A stretch of 64,000 bases of DNA from Pandoraea iniqua (GTDB lineage Bacteria > Pseudomonadota > Gammaproteobacteria > Burkholderiales > Burkholderiaceae), in contig NZ_CABPSF010000008.1 in the NCBI RefSeq assembly GCF_902459685.1, forward strand, positions 62,001 to 126,000, written 5' to 3'. The stretch's first letter is position 1. Each line of letters begins with the position of its first letter. The notes beneath the pieces are model-generated. The model was not told the origin of the DNA, made no database searches, and saw nothing but the letters and a program-made list of their open reading frames with translations. Position numbers and translations under genes: made by a program. Shown one piece after another: positions 35,800-48,088 of this stretch.

Positions 35800-36498
35800 T
35801 TGCGTCGTTATCTCTCCCTTTATGCTGCCGCAGCACTGCTGGCACTGGCTGGCTGCTCTACGTACGACAGCGTGACCGACAAGGTGATCGGCGTCGTGAC
35901 GCCGTATCGAATCAACATCGTTCAAGGCAACTTCGTCTCGAAGGAAGCCTACGAACAGCTCAAGGCCGGCATGACGCGCGATCAAGTGCGCCAGGTGCTC
36001 GGCACGCCGCTGCTCACCGATATCTTCCACGCCAACCGCTGGGATTACGTCTTCTACTTCAAGCGCGGCAACACTTCGGTGGTGCAAGAGCGCCATTTGA
36101 GGGTGTATTTCGAGAACGATGCGCTGGCGCGCTGGGACGGCGGCGAGAACCTGCCGACCGAATACCAGCTGGTGCAGGAAATCGACGGTCAGAAGGGCAA
36201 GACGGTGAAGACCGATGCGCCGGCACCGTCGACCGCGAGCGCGGCCGCAGCGGAAGCTGCATCGCCGTCGCCTGACGCTGCCGCCACCGCACCGACGGCC
36301 GCCGCCACGCCGGCAGTCAACGATGTGGCGACCGTGTCGACCGACGCGGCGGCCAGCCAGACCACGCCGACCAACGCCGGCCTTGCGTCGAGCGCCACCA
36401 CCAGCACGAGCAGCAATGCCGGTACCGCCGGCGGTACGGGTTTGGTGCCGTCGCCGCGCGTGACCTCCGGTGGTGGCCTGTTCTCGGCACCCAAGTAA
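35800..36498 (+). CDS. bamE: Outer-membrane assembly lipoprotein BamE/OmlA
   Basis: A 232-residue lipoprotein of the BAM complex, which inserts beta-barrel proteins. TTG 35800 gives an 18-residue signal peptide ending at the lipobox LAGC (Cys19); no ATG exists in a suitable place. The SmpA/OmlA domain follows: YRINIVQGNFVSKEAYEQL, MTRDQVRQVLGTPLLTD and WDYVFYFKRG. From about residue 140 on there is an Ala/Ser/Thr/Pro-rich tail of about 90 residues absent from E. coli BamE. Divergent from fur, 27 bp before dapB. Confidence 0.92.
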   Translation: MRRYLSLYAAAALLALAGCSTYDSVTDKVIGVVTPYRINIVQGNFVSKEAYEQLKAGMTRDQVRQVLGTPLLTDIFHANRWDYVFYFKRGNTSVVQERHLRVYFENDALARWDGGENLPTEYQLVQEIDGQKGKTVKTDAPAPSTASAAAAEAASPSPDAAATAPTAAATPAVNDVATVSTDAAASQTTPTNAGLASSATTSTSSNAGTAGGTGLVPSPRVTSGGGLFSAPK

Positions 36499-37326
<828 letters not shown>

Positions 37327-37370
37327 GCCCCTGCCCGGCCGGGGCGTTTGACGTGCGAAGTGCGCACGTC
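37327..37370 (+). other. Two hairpins after dapB
   Basis: GCCCC/GGGGC at 37327-37331 and 37341-37345 is followed by GTTTG, and a second 8-bp stem is at 37350-37357/37363-37370. The first may act as a weak terminator. Confidence 0.4.
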
Positions 37371-37488
37371 GATAACCCGGCCCTTTCGCTTCCCGGTCAA
37401 TTGCCGGCCCGCATTGCCAGCACCGCCGTTGCACCGTGTTGGCAGCCCTTCGATCTGAAGGTTGCGACGCCCGCCGCCATCGCGCTGA

Positions 37489-40203
<2,715 letters not shown>

Positions 40204-40252
40204 GCCGGCAGCGACTGCCGATCCATGATTTGGTGACAAGAGGGCACATCAC

Positions 40253-40801
40253 GTGCAAATGACATCCGGGCAACGCAGCGCGGGCATGACGCGCAGGATC
40301 TTCGGCTGGATCGCCCTGCTGGGCTGTGCGCTGACGCTCACCGCGTGTGGTTTCCAACTGCGCGGGGCGAGCGAGTACGCATTCAAGCGCCTGTATATCT
40401 CCGGCGGCGGGCAGATGGGTATCGATATCCGGCGATACATCCGTTACGGCAGTAAGGGGACGGTCGTCGTCGATGCGCCGTCGGATGCCGATGCGCGGCT
40501 GGAAATTCTGGGGCAGACCGCCACGAGAACCGCCGTCAGTCTGGACTCGACGGGGCAGGCGCGTGAGTACGAGATGCGTAGTACGTTCACGTTCCAGTTG
40601 GTGACCCCGGACGGTACGCCGATCATTCCGCTGAGCACGATCCGTCTGACGCGTAACCTGCCGTACAGCGATAGCGAGGCGACGGCCCGCGATACCGAAG
40701 CGGCGCTGCTCAATCGCGACATGCAGAAGGATGCCGTCGATCAGATCATTCGCCGCATGGAAGCGGTGAAGACCATGCCGGCGCCGAACCCGGACCACTA
40801 G
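40253..40801 (+). CDS. lptE: LPS-assembly lipoprotein LptE
   Basis: A 182-residue outer-membrane lipoprotein that plugs the LptD barrel during LPS insertion. GTG 40253 is used; ATG 40259 and ATG 40286 are alternatives. The signal peptide ends at LTAC (Cys32 from GTG) followed by GFQLRG, the family hallmark. The gene lies 49 bp after leuS and 37 bp before holA, the usual leuS-lptE-holA order. Its partner lptD is at 58.7 kb. Confidence 0.93.
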   Translation: MQMTSGQRSAGMTRRIFGWIALLGCALTLTACGFQLRGASEYAFKRLYISGGGQMGIDIRRYIRYGSKGTVVVDAPSDADARLEILGQTATRTAVSLDSTGQAREYEMRSTFTFQLVTPDGTPIIPLSTIRLTRNLPYSDSEATARDTEAALLNRDMQKDAVDQIIRRMEAVKTMPAPNPDH

Positions 40802-40805
40802 ACCA

Positions 40806-40832
40806 ACGACACCCACGACACCCACGACACTC
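40806..40832 (+). repeat. 9-bp tandem repeat just before holA
   Basis: ACGACACCC is repeated three times (the last copy has one change) in the 37-bp lptE-holA gap, ending seven bases before the holA ATG. It occupies the place where a ribosome binding site would be. Confidence 0.75.
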
Positions 40833-40838
40833 ACGGCC

Positions 40839-41918
40839 ATGCAACTGCGCCCCGACGCGCTTGACGCGAATCTTGCCAAGACCCTCTCGCCGATCTACGT
40901 GATCTACGGCGACGAGAGCCTGCTCGTGCAGGAAGCGGTCGATCGCGTGCGCGCGGCGGCCCGCGCCGGTGGTTTTACCGAGCGCGATGTGCTGTCGGTC
41001 GAGCGCAGTTTCGACTGGGGCGCGCTGGCGAATTCGGGGCAGTCGATGTCGTTGTTCGGCGACCGCAAGCTGATCGAGTTGCGTATTCCCGGCGGCAAAC
41101 CCGGCAAGGACGGCGGTGCTGCGCTCAAGGCGCATGCCGAGGCGGCCAGCGGCGACGTGCTGACCATCATCACGTTGCCGCGTCTCGATGCGGCGGCGTC
41201 CAAGTCCGACTGGTTCACCGCACTCGATCGTGCGGGCGTGACGGTCAAGATCGATACGGTCGACCGGGCGCGGTTGCCCGACTGGATCTCGCAGCGTCTT
41301 GCCGCACAGGGGCAGCGCGTGGCTGCGGGCGAAGCGGGACGCCGGGTGTTGCAGTTCATCGCCGATCGCGTCGAAGGCAATTTGCTCGCGGCGCATCAGG
41401 AAATTCAGAAACTCGGCTTGCTGTACCCGTCGGGGACGCTCGAATTCGAGCAGGTGCAGGATGCGGTACTTAACGTCGCGCGTTACGACGTTTTCAAGTT
41501 GAGCGAAGCGGTGCTCGCGGGCGATACGCCGCGACTCGTGCGAATGCTCGACGGCTTGCGCGGCGAGGGCGAAGCGGCCCCGCTCGTGTTGTGGGCGCTT
41601 ACCGAAGAAGTGCGCACACTGGCGAAGATCACACGCGGCATGGCCGCTGGCAAACCGCTCGCGATGCTGTTGCGCGAATACCGTGTGTGGGGCCCGCGCG
41701 AGCGTTTGATGGAACAGGCGGCGAACCGCGTCACGCCGGCGATGCTTGCCCAAGCGTTGCAACTGGCGGCGCGTCTCGACCGGCAGGTCAAGGGGCTGCG
41801 TGCCGACGGTCTGCCCGGCGACCCGTGGGACGGCATGCTGCAACTTGGCCTGTTGCTCGTCGGCGACCGACCGCCGGCGGCGCGCTCCGCCCGCCCGGCA
41901 CGTCCGGCGCACGCGTAG
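40839..41918 (+). CDS. holA: DNA polymerase III delta subunit
   Basis: A 359-residue clamp-loader delta subunit, which opens the beta clamp. The N-terminal IYVIYGDESLLVQEAVDRVR, DRKLIELRIPGGKPGKDG and the middle ISQRLAAQGQRVAAG ... FIADRVEGNLLAAHQEIQKL are typical HolA landmarks. Length is normal. No clear Shine-Dalgarno sequence precedes the ATG because a 9-bp tandem repeat fills the space. Confidence 0.94.
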   Translation: MQLRPDALDANLAKTLSPIYVIYGDESLLVQEAVDRVRAAARAGGFTERDVLSVERSFDWGALANSGQSMSLFGDRKLIELRIPGGKPGKDGGAALKAHAEAASGDVLTIITLPRLDAAASKSDWFTALDRAGVTVKIDTVDRARLPDWISQRLAAQGQRVAAGEAGRRVLQFIADRVEGNLLAAHQEIQKLGLLYPSGTLEFEQVQDAVLNVARYDVFKLSEAVLAGDTPRLVRMLDGLRGEGEAAPLVLWALTEEVRTLAKITRGMAAGKPLAMLLREYRVWGPRERLMEQAANRVTPAMLAQALQLAARLDRQVKGLRADGLPGDPWDGMLQLGLLLVGDRPPAARSARPARPAHA

Positions 41919-41964
41919 ACCGCGCCCCAAAAATATCAAATGACGACGGCGGACCCTCCGCCGG

Positions 41965-41990
41965 ATCGACCCAATCGACCCAATCGAGCA
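41965..41990 (+). repeat. 9-bp tandem repeat before proA
   Basis: ATCGACCCA is repeated nearly three times in the 82-bp holA-proA gap, ending 10 bp before the proA ATG. It parallels the nonamer repeat before holA. Confidence 0.7.
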
Positions 41991-42000
41991 GAGTCACGAG

Positions 42001-43269
42001 ATGGATATCAAAGCCTACATGCAGTCGCTGGGCCAGCGTGCCCGCGAGGCATCCCGCGCCATGGCGCGTGCCGATACGGCCGCTAAGAACCGCGCATTGC
42101 TGGCCATTGCCGACGCCATCGAGCGTGATGGCGCGAAGTTGCAGGAAGTGAACCGGCGCGATCTCGAACGCGCCAAAGCCAACGGGCAGGACGCCGCCTT
42201 CATCGACCGTCTGACGCTGTCCGACAAGGCACTGCGCACCATGATCGAAGGCTTGCGCCAGATCGCCGGTCTGTCCGATCCGATCGGCGAAATCAGCAAC
42301 GTTCGCGTGCAGCCGAGCGGCATTCAGGTGGGCCAGATGCGCGTGCCGCTGGGTGTGATCGGCATCATTTACGAATCGCGTCCGAACGTGACCATCGATG
42401 CGGCGGCGCTGTGCCTGAAGTCGGGCAACGCGACGATCCTGCGCGGCGGTTCCGAGGCGATCGAAAGCAATACCGCGTTGGCGACCCTCATTGCCGAAGC
42501 GCTTGCCGCGACCGGCTTGCCGGGCGATGCGGTGCAGGTCGTCAGCACACCCGATCGCGCCGCCGTGGGCGAGCTGATCACCATGACGGAATATGTCGAC
42601 GTGATCGTGCCGCGCGGTGGCAAGAGCCTGATTGCCCGCCTGATGCAGGATGCGCGCGTGCCGATGATCAAGCATCTCGACGGCATCTGTCACGTGTATG
42701 TCGATCAACGCGCCGACGCCGCCAAAGCGCTGGCGATTTGCGAGAACGCCAAGACGCATCGCTACGGCACGTGCAACACCATGGAAACGCTGCTCGTCGA
42801 CCAGAACGCGCTGGCGCAGTTGCCCGCGATTGCCCGCATGTTCCAAGGCAAACAGGTCGAGTTGCGCGGCTGCGAGCGCACCGTGGCGGCGCTGACCGAT
42901 GCGGGCGTGACCGGTGTCGTGGCGGCGACCGAGGAAGACTGGTCCACCGAGTATCTCGCGCCGATCCTCGCGATCAAGATCGTCGATGGTCTCGCCCCGG
43001 CGATCGAACACATTAACCGTTACGGCTCGCATCACACCGATGCCATCGTGACCGAGGACTACAGCGCGGCGATGCAATTCCTGCGCGAAGTCGATTCGGC
43101 GAGCGTGATGATCAACGCGAGCACGCGTTTTGCCGACGGCTTCGAGTTCGGGCTGGGCGCCGAGATCGGCATTTCGAACGACAAGTTGCATGCCCGCGGC
43201 CCGGTGGGGCTGGAAGGGCTGACGAGTCTCAAGTACGTCGTGTTCGGTCACGGCGAAGTGCGTCAATAA
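42001..43269 (+). CDS. proA: Gamma-glutamyl phosphate reductase
   Basis: A 422-residue aldehyde-dehydrogenase-fold enzyme that makes glutamate semialdehyde for proline synthesis. [23 protein letters not shown] (a long conserved segment from about residue 121), the NADPH region and the catalytic Cys230 in DGICHVYVD identify it. GRGPVG-like [12 protein letters not shown] is at the C-terminus. proB is not adjacent. Confidence 0.96.
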   Translation: MDIKAYMQSLGQRAREASRAMARADTAAKNRALLAIADAIERDGAKLQEVNRRDLERAKANGQDAAFIDRLTLSDKALRTMIEGLRQIAGLSDPIGEISNVRVQPSGIQVGQMRVPLGVIGIIYESRPNVTIDAAALCLKSGNATILRGGSEAIESNTALATLIAEALAATGLPGDAVQVVSTPDRAAVGELITMTEYVDVIVPRGGKSLIARLMQDARVPMIKHLDGICHVYVDQRADAAKALAICENAKTHRYGTCNTMETLLVDQNALAQLPAIARMFQGKQVELRGCERTVAALTDAGVTGVVAATEEDWSTEYLAPILAIKIVDGLAPAIEHINRYGSHHTDAIVTEDYSAAMQFLREVDSASVMINASTRFADGFEFGLGAEIGISNDKLHARGPVGLEGLTSLKYVVFGHGEVRQ

Positions 43270-43279
43270 GTGACGCTCG

Positions 43280-43948
43280 ATGAGTGACACCTCAACGCGC
43301 GCGAATGTCAGGGAAGTGGGCATGAAAGTACAAGTTCTCGGCCCGGCCGATTTCCAGAAGATGCCGTGGAAGAACGGCTTGGGCGTGACGACCGAACTGG
43401 CCGTTGCGCGCCGCCCCGGCGAAGACGGCTTCGACTGGCGCATCAGCACGGCGACGGTTGCCACGGCCGGACCATTCTCTGTTTTCGCAGGCATCGACCG
43501 CTCGTTGGCCATCGTGCGCGGCGGATCGCTCACGCTGAACGTGGAAGGCCGTGACGACGTTACGCTCACGACGCAAACCTCGCCGTATGCGTTTGGTGGC
43601 GAACTTGCCGTGAGCAGCACGCCAGCGCTCGAGAACGCGGGGGTGCCCATCGACGACTTCAACGTCATGACGCGCCGTAGCGAGTGGCAACACACGCTGG
43701 TGCAACATCGCCTGACGGGCGACGTTGTGACGTGGGGACTGCCGGCGCAGGCCGACAGCGTCGCGTTTCTCTACTGTGCAGAGGGAGAGGGCGGCGTCAG
43801 CGTGGCACTCGCCAATGGCGAGGCCGTGCACGTGCCGGCTGGCCACGCGCTGCGCTTGGACCAGATCGACGCACCCGCGTGCCAACTACGCGCCGTAGGG
43901 CCGTCGAGCGAAGTGTTCCTCACCTGCGTGACGCGGCTGCACGGCTGA
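43280..43948 (+). CDS. HutD/Ves-family cupin protein
   Basis: A 222-residue protein of the HutD/Ves family (bicupin fold). The conserved start FQKMPWKNGLGVTTELAVA and the segment FDWRISTATVATAGPFSVFAGIDRSLAIVRG are diagnostic. ATG 43280 is given; ATG 43322 has a better ribosome binding site (AGGGAAG) and starts just before the conserved region, so it is a serious alternative. HutD occurs in histidine-utilisation operons and Ves in cold-responsive loci, but no hut gene is nearby. Function unknown. Confidence 0.85.
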   Translation: MSDTSTRANVREVGMKVQVLGPADFQKMPWKNGLGVTTELAVARRPGEDGFDWRISTATVATAGPFSVFAGIDRSLAIVRGGSLTLNVEGRDDVTLTTQTSPYAFGGELAVSSTPALENAGVPIDDFNVMTRRSEWQHTLVQHRLTGDVVTWGLPAQADSVAFLYCAEGEGGVSVALANGEAVHVPAGHALRLDQIDAPACQLRAVGPSSEVFLTCVTRLHG

Positions 43949-44106
43949 TGCAGTCGATGCGGCATTAAGTCCGCATCTCACTCGCATCCCTTCGGCGGGG
44001 ACGCTCGTCCCCGCCCTCCGCAGCATCCTTCCCCTGTCCTTCCCAGAATCTCCCCCGTACTTCCCCTAGGCCGATCCGGATACTTTTCCGGCGAGCGAAA
44101 CGGCAT

Positions 44107-44136
44107 ACTTCGATTAATCCATATATAAATCGAAGT
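44107..44136. promoter_or_regulatory. Perfect inverted repeat upstream of the AraC-family gene, probable operator
   Basis: ACTTCGATT (44107-44115) and AATCGAAGT (44128-44136) are perfect 9-bp arms, centres 21 bp apart, i.e. two helical turns. The 12-bp spacer is AT-rich and contains ATATATAA. It lies 45 bp before the AraC-family start codon. The geometry fits a dimeric regulator and the AT-rich centre could be a -10 region. Confidence 0.6.
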
Positions 44137-44180
44137 TCCACCCATGAAACAAACCATCCCTACGTGCGAGGACCCATGCC

Positions 44181-45134
44181 ATGGATCCGTCGAGTGACGT
44201 TCTGAGTGACGTTCTGAGTGATGTGCGGGCGGATGCCGTGGTCACCGGGCGCTTTACGTTCGGTGCGCCGTGGTCACTACGAAAGCCTGCACTGGACGGT
44301 GTGCCGTTTCGCACGGCACTGGGGGCGCCGTTCTATCTCGTGGTGGCCGGCATGCCGCCGGTGCGTGTCGAGCCGGGCGATTGCGTGCTGCTGCCGCATG
44401 GGCACGAGCATGTGATGTGTTCGTCGCTGGACGAGACGCCGGTGGTCTTCGAGCAAATGATGTCGGCGCAGGGCATCGCACCGCGGCTGGATACCCCGTT
44501 GGCGTTTCGGGCCGGGGGCACGGGCGCGGTGAGCGAGTTGTACACCGGGGTGGTGATGTTTCGGGAGCGCGTGAGAAACCCGTTGCTGGCGTCGCTGCCG
44601 CCGGTGATTCACATCCGTGCGGGCGACCCCGCCGTGCCCGCGCTACTGACCACGACACTCGCCGGGTTCATCGAGGAGTCGATGCAACGCGGCGCGGGGT
44701 GGCGCGTGGCGGTGGCGCGCCTCGCCGACGTGTTGTTCGTGCAGATCTTGCGGGCGTATCTGGCGTCGAGCGGCGGGACGAGTACGCACTGGCTGCGTGG
44801 CATGACCGACCCGCAGATGGGCCGGGTGATTGCGTCGATGCACGAGGCGCCGTCGCGAGCGTGGACGGTGGAACAGTTGGCGGGCATCGCGGGCATGTCG
44901 CGGTCACGGTTCTGTCTGCGGTTCAGGGAGTTAGTGGGCGAGTCACCGATGTCGTATCTGACCGCACACCGGATGTACATGGCGGCAGAGCGATTGGCGG
45001 GTGCCGGGGCGAGAGTGGCCGACGTGGCCGACGCGGTGGGCTACGCCTCGGAGAAAGCCTTCACGAGAGCCTTCCGGCGGTGTTACGGACTCCCGCCCCG
45101 CGAGTATCTGCGCAGTTGTGAGCTGGGCCACTAA
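44181..45134 (+). CDS. AraC-family transcriptional regulator (cupin N-terminal domain)
   Basis: A 317-residue regulator. Residues 20-200 form a cupin-like effector domain (FYLVVAGMPPVRVEPGDCVLLPHGHEHVM), and residues 215-317 hold two helix-turn-helix motifs: WTVEQLAGIAGMSRSRFCLRF and VADVADAVGYASEKAFTRAFRR, the AraC signature. The N-terminus carries a 12-bp repeat giving DVLSDVLSDV. It is 200 bp upstream of iorA on the same strand and is the obvious candidate regulator of the ior block and of itself. Confidence 0.92.
   Translation: MDPSSDVLSDVLSDVRADAVVTGRFTFGAPWSLRKPALDGVPFRTALGAPFYLVVAGMPPVRVEPGDCVLLPHGHEHVMCSSLDETPVVFEQMMSAQGIAPRLDTPLAFRAGGTGAVSELYTGVVMFRERVRNPLLASLPPVIHIRAGDPAVPALLTTTLAGFIEESMQRGAGWRVAVARLADVLFVQILRAYLASSGGTSTHWLRGMTDPQMGRVIASMHEAPSRAWTVEQLAGIAGMSRSRFCLRFRELVGESPMSYLTAHRMYMAAERLAGAGARVADVADAVGYASEKAFTRAFRRCYGLPPREYLRSCELGH
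44193..44216 (+). repeat. 12-bp tandem repeat at the 5' end of the AraC-family gene
   Basis: AGTGACGTTCTG occurs twice exactly, followed by a partial third copy (AGTGATGTG). It encodes the DVLSDVLSDV start of the protein. Confidence 0.85.
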
Positions 45135-45204
45135 AAACAAAAAGCGGGCGGCGCGTCAGCGACCGGCCGCACGGGCAGAGGCACAGGGGTTTTCCCGTCT
45201 CTGG

Positions 45205-45243
45205 ACGAACGGCGACCTTTTCGGGTCGGCCGGCCGTTGTTCG
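45205..45243 (+). other. Hairpin in the AraC-iorA gap
   Basis: AACGGC/GCCGTT and GACC/GGTC arms can pair with a five-base bulge and a short TTTTCG loop; GCATTTTTC follows. The structure could partly terminate the regulator transcript before iorA. No similar inverted repeat to the one at 44107 is visible here. Confidence 0.35.
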
Positions 45244-45333
45244 GCATTTTTCTCGTTGTGAGAATTCAATCGCCATCGGAAGGCGCGCGCCAACGCGTGT
45301 CGATGCCGGTGGCGAGACACAACGGGAGAGTCC

Positions 45334-45777
45334 ATGGAATTCCAGCTCAACGGGCGGCCGTTCGTTTTCGAGGGTGAAGACGACACGCCGTTACTGTGGG
45401 TCATCCGCGATGCCGCGGGACTGACCGGCACCAAATACGGATGCGGAATCGGCGCGTGCGGCGCCTGCACCGTGCATCTCGAAGGCGTCGCCACGCGCAC
45501 TTGCGTGCTGCCGGTGTCGGCCGTGGCGGGCAAGCGCATCACGACGATCGAGGCGCTGTCGCCCACGCGCTCGCATCCGATCCAACAGGCGTGGATTGCC
45601 AAAGACGTACCGCAATGCGGCTACTGCCAGTCGGGCATGGTGATGGCGGCGGCGGCGTTGCTCGACAAGCATCCGCACCCGACCGACGCGCAGATCGACG
45701 AGGCCATGACCAATCTGTGCCGTTGCGCGACGTATCACCGCATTCGGGAGGCCATCCATGCCGCTGCTAAACGCTGA
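45334..45777 (+). CDS. iorA: [2Fe-2S] small subunit of an isoquinoline 1-oxidoreductase-type molybdenum hydroxylase
   Basis: A 147-residue iron-sulfur subunit. It has a plant-type [2Fe-2S] domain with Cys37, Cys42, Cys45 and Cys57 (KYGCGIGACGACTVHLEG) and an all-helical domain with the second cluster at Cys95, Cys98, Cys129 and Cys131 (CGYCQSG ... LCRCATYHRI). It passes electrons from the molybdenum centre of IorB. The stop overlaps iorB by 20 nt, indicating tight coupling. The real substrate of the pair is unknown. Confidence 0.9.
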   Translation: MEFQLNGRPFVFEGEDDTPLLWVIRDAAGLTGTKYGCGIGACGACTVHLEGVATRTCVLPVSAVAGKRITTIEALSPTRSHPIQQAWIAKDVPQCGYCQSGMVMAAAALLDKHPHPTDAQIDEAMTNLCRCATYHRIREAIHAAAKR

Positions 45778-48088
45778 TCGCACTGCGCAAGGTGAGCGCA
45801 CCGTGCCGAAGGTGAACGATATCGCCGAGGGCACGACGGCAGTGGCATTGCCCTCACGCCGCCAATGGCTCAAGGGCGTGACGCTCGCCACCGGCAGCCT
45901 GCTGATTCCGATTTCCGCGTCGTGGGTGGCGAGCCCCGAAGCCCGTGCGGCGAGCAGTGAGCCGGGCAATCCGCCGGGCGCTCACCTCATCGAAATCAAC
46001 GACTGGATTCGCATCGACGCCGACGGGACGACGGTGCTCGGCCTGTCGCAATGCGAGGTCGGGCAGGGGGTGTACACCGGCCTGCCGCAAGTACTTGCCG
46101 ACGAGCTCGATGCCGATTGGCGGCGCGTGCGGGTGGAATTCGTCACGGCGCGCGACGCGTACCGTACGGCGGCGGCCAACGAGGCATTGCAGCAGTTCGT
46201 GGGCGCGTCGATGAGCGTGACGCTCTTCTACGAGCGCCTGCGCATTGCCGGCGCACAGGCGCGAGAGGCACTCGTGAGCGTGGCCGCGCAACGCCTCGGC
46301 GTGCGCACTACCAACTGCGTGACACGCGAAGGCCGCGTGATCCATCCACAGTCGGGCCGCTCGCTGGGCTACGGCGAATTGGCCGCCGACGCGGCGAAGC
46401 TGCCGCTCAATCCGCATCCGCACCTGAAGACGGCGACCGCTCACGCACTGATCGGCAAGCCGATGCAACGTCTCGATTCGCCGCCGAAAGTCGACGGCTC
46501 CGCTGTCTTCGGCATCGACGTCAAGGTGCCCGGCATGCTCATCGGTGCAGTGCGCATGGCGCCGACCACCGGCGGCGCGCCGCTCGCGGTCAAGAATCGC
46601 GACGACATCAAGGCGCGCAAAGGCGTGCATGACGTCGTGATCGCCAAGGACGCGATCATCGTCGTCGCCGACGACTACTGGCGTGCCAAGAAAGCCTGCG
46701 ACGCCCTCGACGTCGAATGGAAAGCGGGCGCGGCGGCCGACAGCGCCACCATTCTTGCCGAGCGTCGCGCGGCACTCATCCACGGCAAACCCGGCATCGC
46801 CACGGACATCGGCGATGCGCCGGGAATCATCGCGGCGGGCGGCAAGGTCGTTACCGGCGAGTACCACACGCCTTACATCGTGCACGCCACGATGGAGCCG
46901 GTGAACGCGACCGTGCACGTGCGCAAGGACCTTGGCGAGATCGAAGTCTGGGGCCCGATTCAAGGGCAGGACAAAGTGCGCTGGGCGCTCGGTGGCATCT
47001 TCAAACTGCCGCCCGAGAAAGTGACCGTGCACACCACCTTCCTCGGTGGCAGCTTCGGGCGCAAATACGTCCCCGACTTTGTCATCCATGCGGCGGTGGC
47101 GTCCGCTGCCGTGGGGCGTCCCGTCAAAGTGATTCGTTCTCGCGAAGACGATACGCGGCACGGTTTCTATCGGCCCTGCGCGTCCGGCCGCTTTCAGGCT
47201 GTCTTGGGTGACGACGGCTTACCGCGTGCGATGCAGCTTCGCGTGGCAGGCCAGTCGCTTTACAACGTCATCAAGAAGGAAAACTACGAGAAGGCGGGCT
47301 ACGACGAGACCATGCTCGACGGGCTATACGACCTCGTCTACGCCGTGCCGAACTTGCGCGTCGAAGGGGTCGACGTGCCGCAGCCGAACATTCCGGTGAG
47401 CTTCATGCGCTCGGTCGGCTCGACGTCCAGCGTGTTTTTCCTCGAGAGCTTCATCGACGAAATGGCCGAAGCGGCCGCCATCGATCCCATCGTCTATCGC
47501 AAGCGCCTGTTCAAACACGATGCGCTCGCGAGTGCCGTCATCGACACAGCGGTCAAGGCGGCCGGCTGGCAGGTTCCGGCCAAACCCGGTGTGCATCGCG
47601 GTTTCGGATACTGCACCTACACCGGCCGGGCTGCGGCGTTCTCCACTTACGTTGCGGTCGCGCTCGAGATGCGCGTCGTGAATGATCGCTTCAAGATTGA
47701 GCGCGTGGTGTGTGCCGTCGACTGCGGCCGCGCGATCAATCCGAATCTGATTCGCGCCAACATCGAAGGCGGCATCGGCTTCGCGTTGACCAACACGTTC
47801 AAGAGCCAGATCACGTTTGCGAACGGCGGCGTCGAGCAAAGCAACTTCGGCGACTACCCGCTGCTGTATCTCGTCGAGATGCCGAAGATCGAGACCGTGA
47901 TCGTGCCGAGCGACCGGCCGCCGCAGGGCTGCGGGGAAGTCTCGCTGCCGCCGATGGCCCCCGCAGTGGCCCAAGCGATCCGGCGTGCTACGGGCGTGCG
48001 GCCACGCTCGATGCCGCTGCCGCAGACCGTTGCCGAGGCGCGTGCGCTGGCGGGCGACGCTGCGCCCGGCGCAAAGGGACACGCGTAA
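45758..48088 (+). CDS. iorB: Molybdopterin large subunit, isoquinoline 1-oxidoreductase / aldehyde dehydrogenase type
   Basis: A 776-residue molybdenum-binding subunit of the xanthine oxidase superfamily. A twin-arginine-like leader (SRRQWLKGVTLATGSLLIPI, Arg34-Arg35) suggests Tat export to the periplasm. Residues 75-180 and 230-700 form repeated molybdopterin-binding modules, with FLGGSFGRKYVPDF and the base-providing Glu in GCGEVSLPPMAPA near the C-terminus. It hydroxylates next to a ring nitrogen or oxidises aldehydes using water. Overlaps iorA by 20 nt and xdhC by one base. Confidence 0.9.
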   Translation: MPLLNADRTAQGERTVPKVNDIAEGTTAVALPSRRQWLKGVTLATGSLLIPISASWVASPEARAASSEPGNPPGAHLIEINDWIRIDADGTTVLGLSQCEVGQGVYTGLPQVLADELDADWRRVRVEFVTARDAYRTAAANEALQQFVGASMSVTLFYERLRIAGAQAREALVSVAAQRLGVRTTNCVTREGRVIHPQSGRSLGYGELAADAAKLPLNPHPHLKTATAHALIGKPMQRLDSPPKVDGSAVFGIDVKVPGMLIGAVRMAPTTGGAPLAVKNRDDIKARKGVHDVVIAKDAIIVVADDYWRAKKACDALDVEWKAGAAADSATILAERRAALIHGKPGIATDIGDAPGIIAAGGKVVTGEYHTPYIVHATMEPVNATVHVRKDLGEIEVWGPIQGQDKVRWALGGIFKLPPEKVTVHTTFLGGSFGRKYVPDFVIHAAVASAAVGRPVKVIRSREDDTRHGFYRPCASGRFQAVLGDDGLPRAMQLRVAGQSLYNVIKKENYEKAGYDETMLDGLYDLVYAVPNLRVEGVDVPQPNIPVSFMRSVGSTSSVFFLESFIDEMAEAAAIDPIVYRKRLFKHDALASAVIDTAVKAAGWQVPAKPGVHRGFGYCTYTGRAAAFSTYVAVALEMRVVNDRFKIERVVCAVDCGRAINPNLIRANIEGGIGFALTNTFKSQITFANGGVEQSNFGDYPLLYLVEMPKIETVIVPSDRPPQGCGEVSLPPMAPAVAQAIRRATGVRPRSMPLPQTVAEARALAGDAAPGAKGHA

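Noticed and set aside
47710-48087. N-terminal extension of XdhC inside iorB
   Set aside because: Family homology starts at ATG 48088, which overlaps the iorB stop codon in the classical TAATG form.
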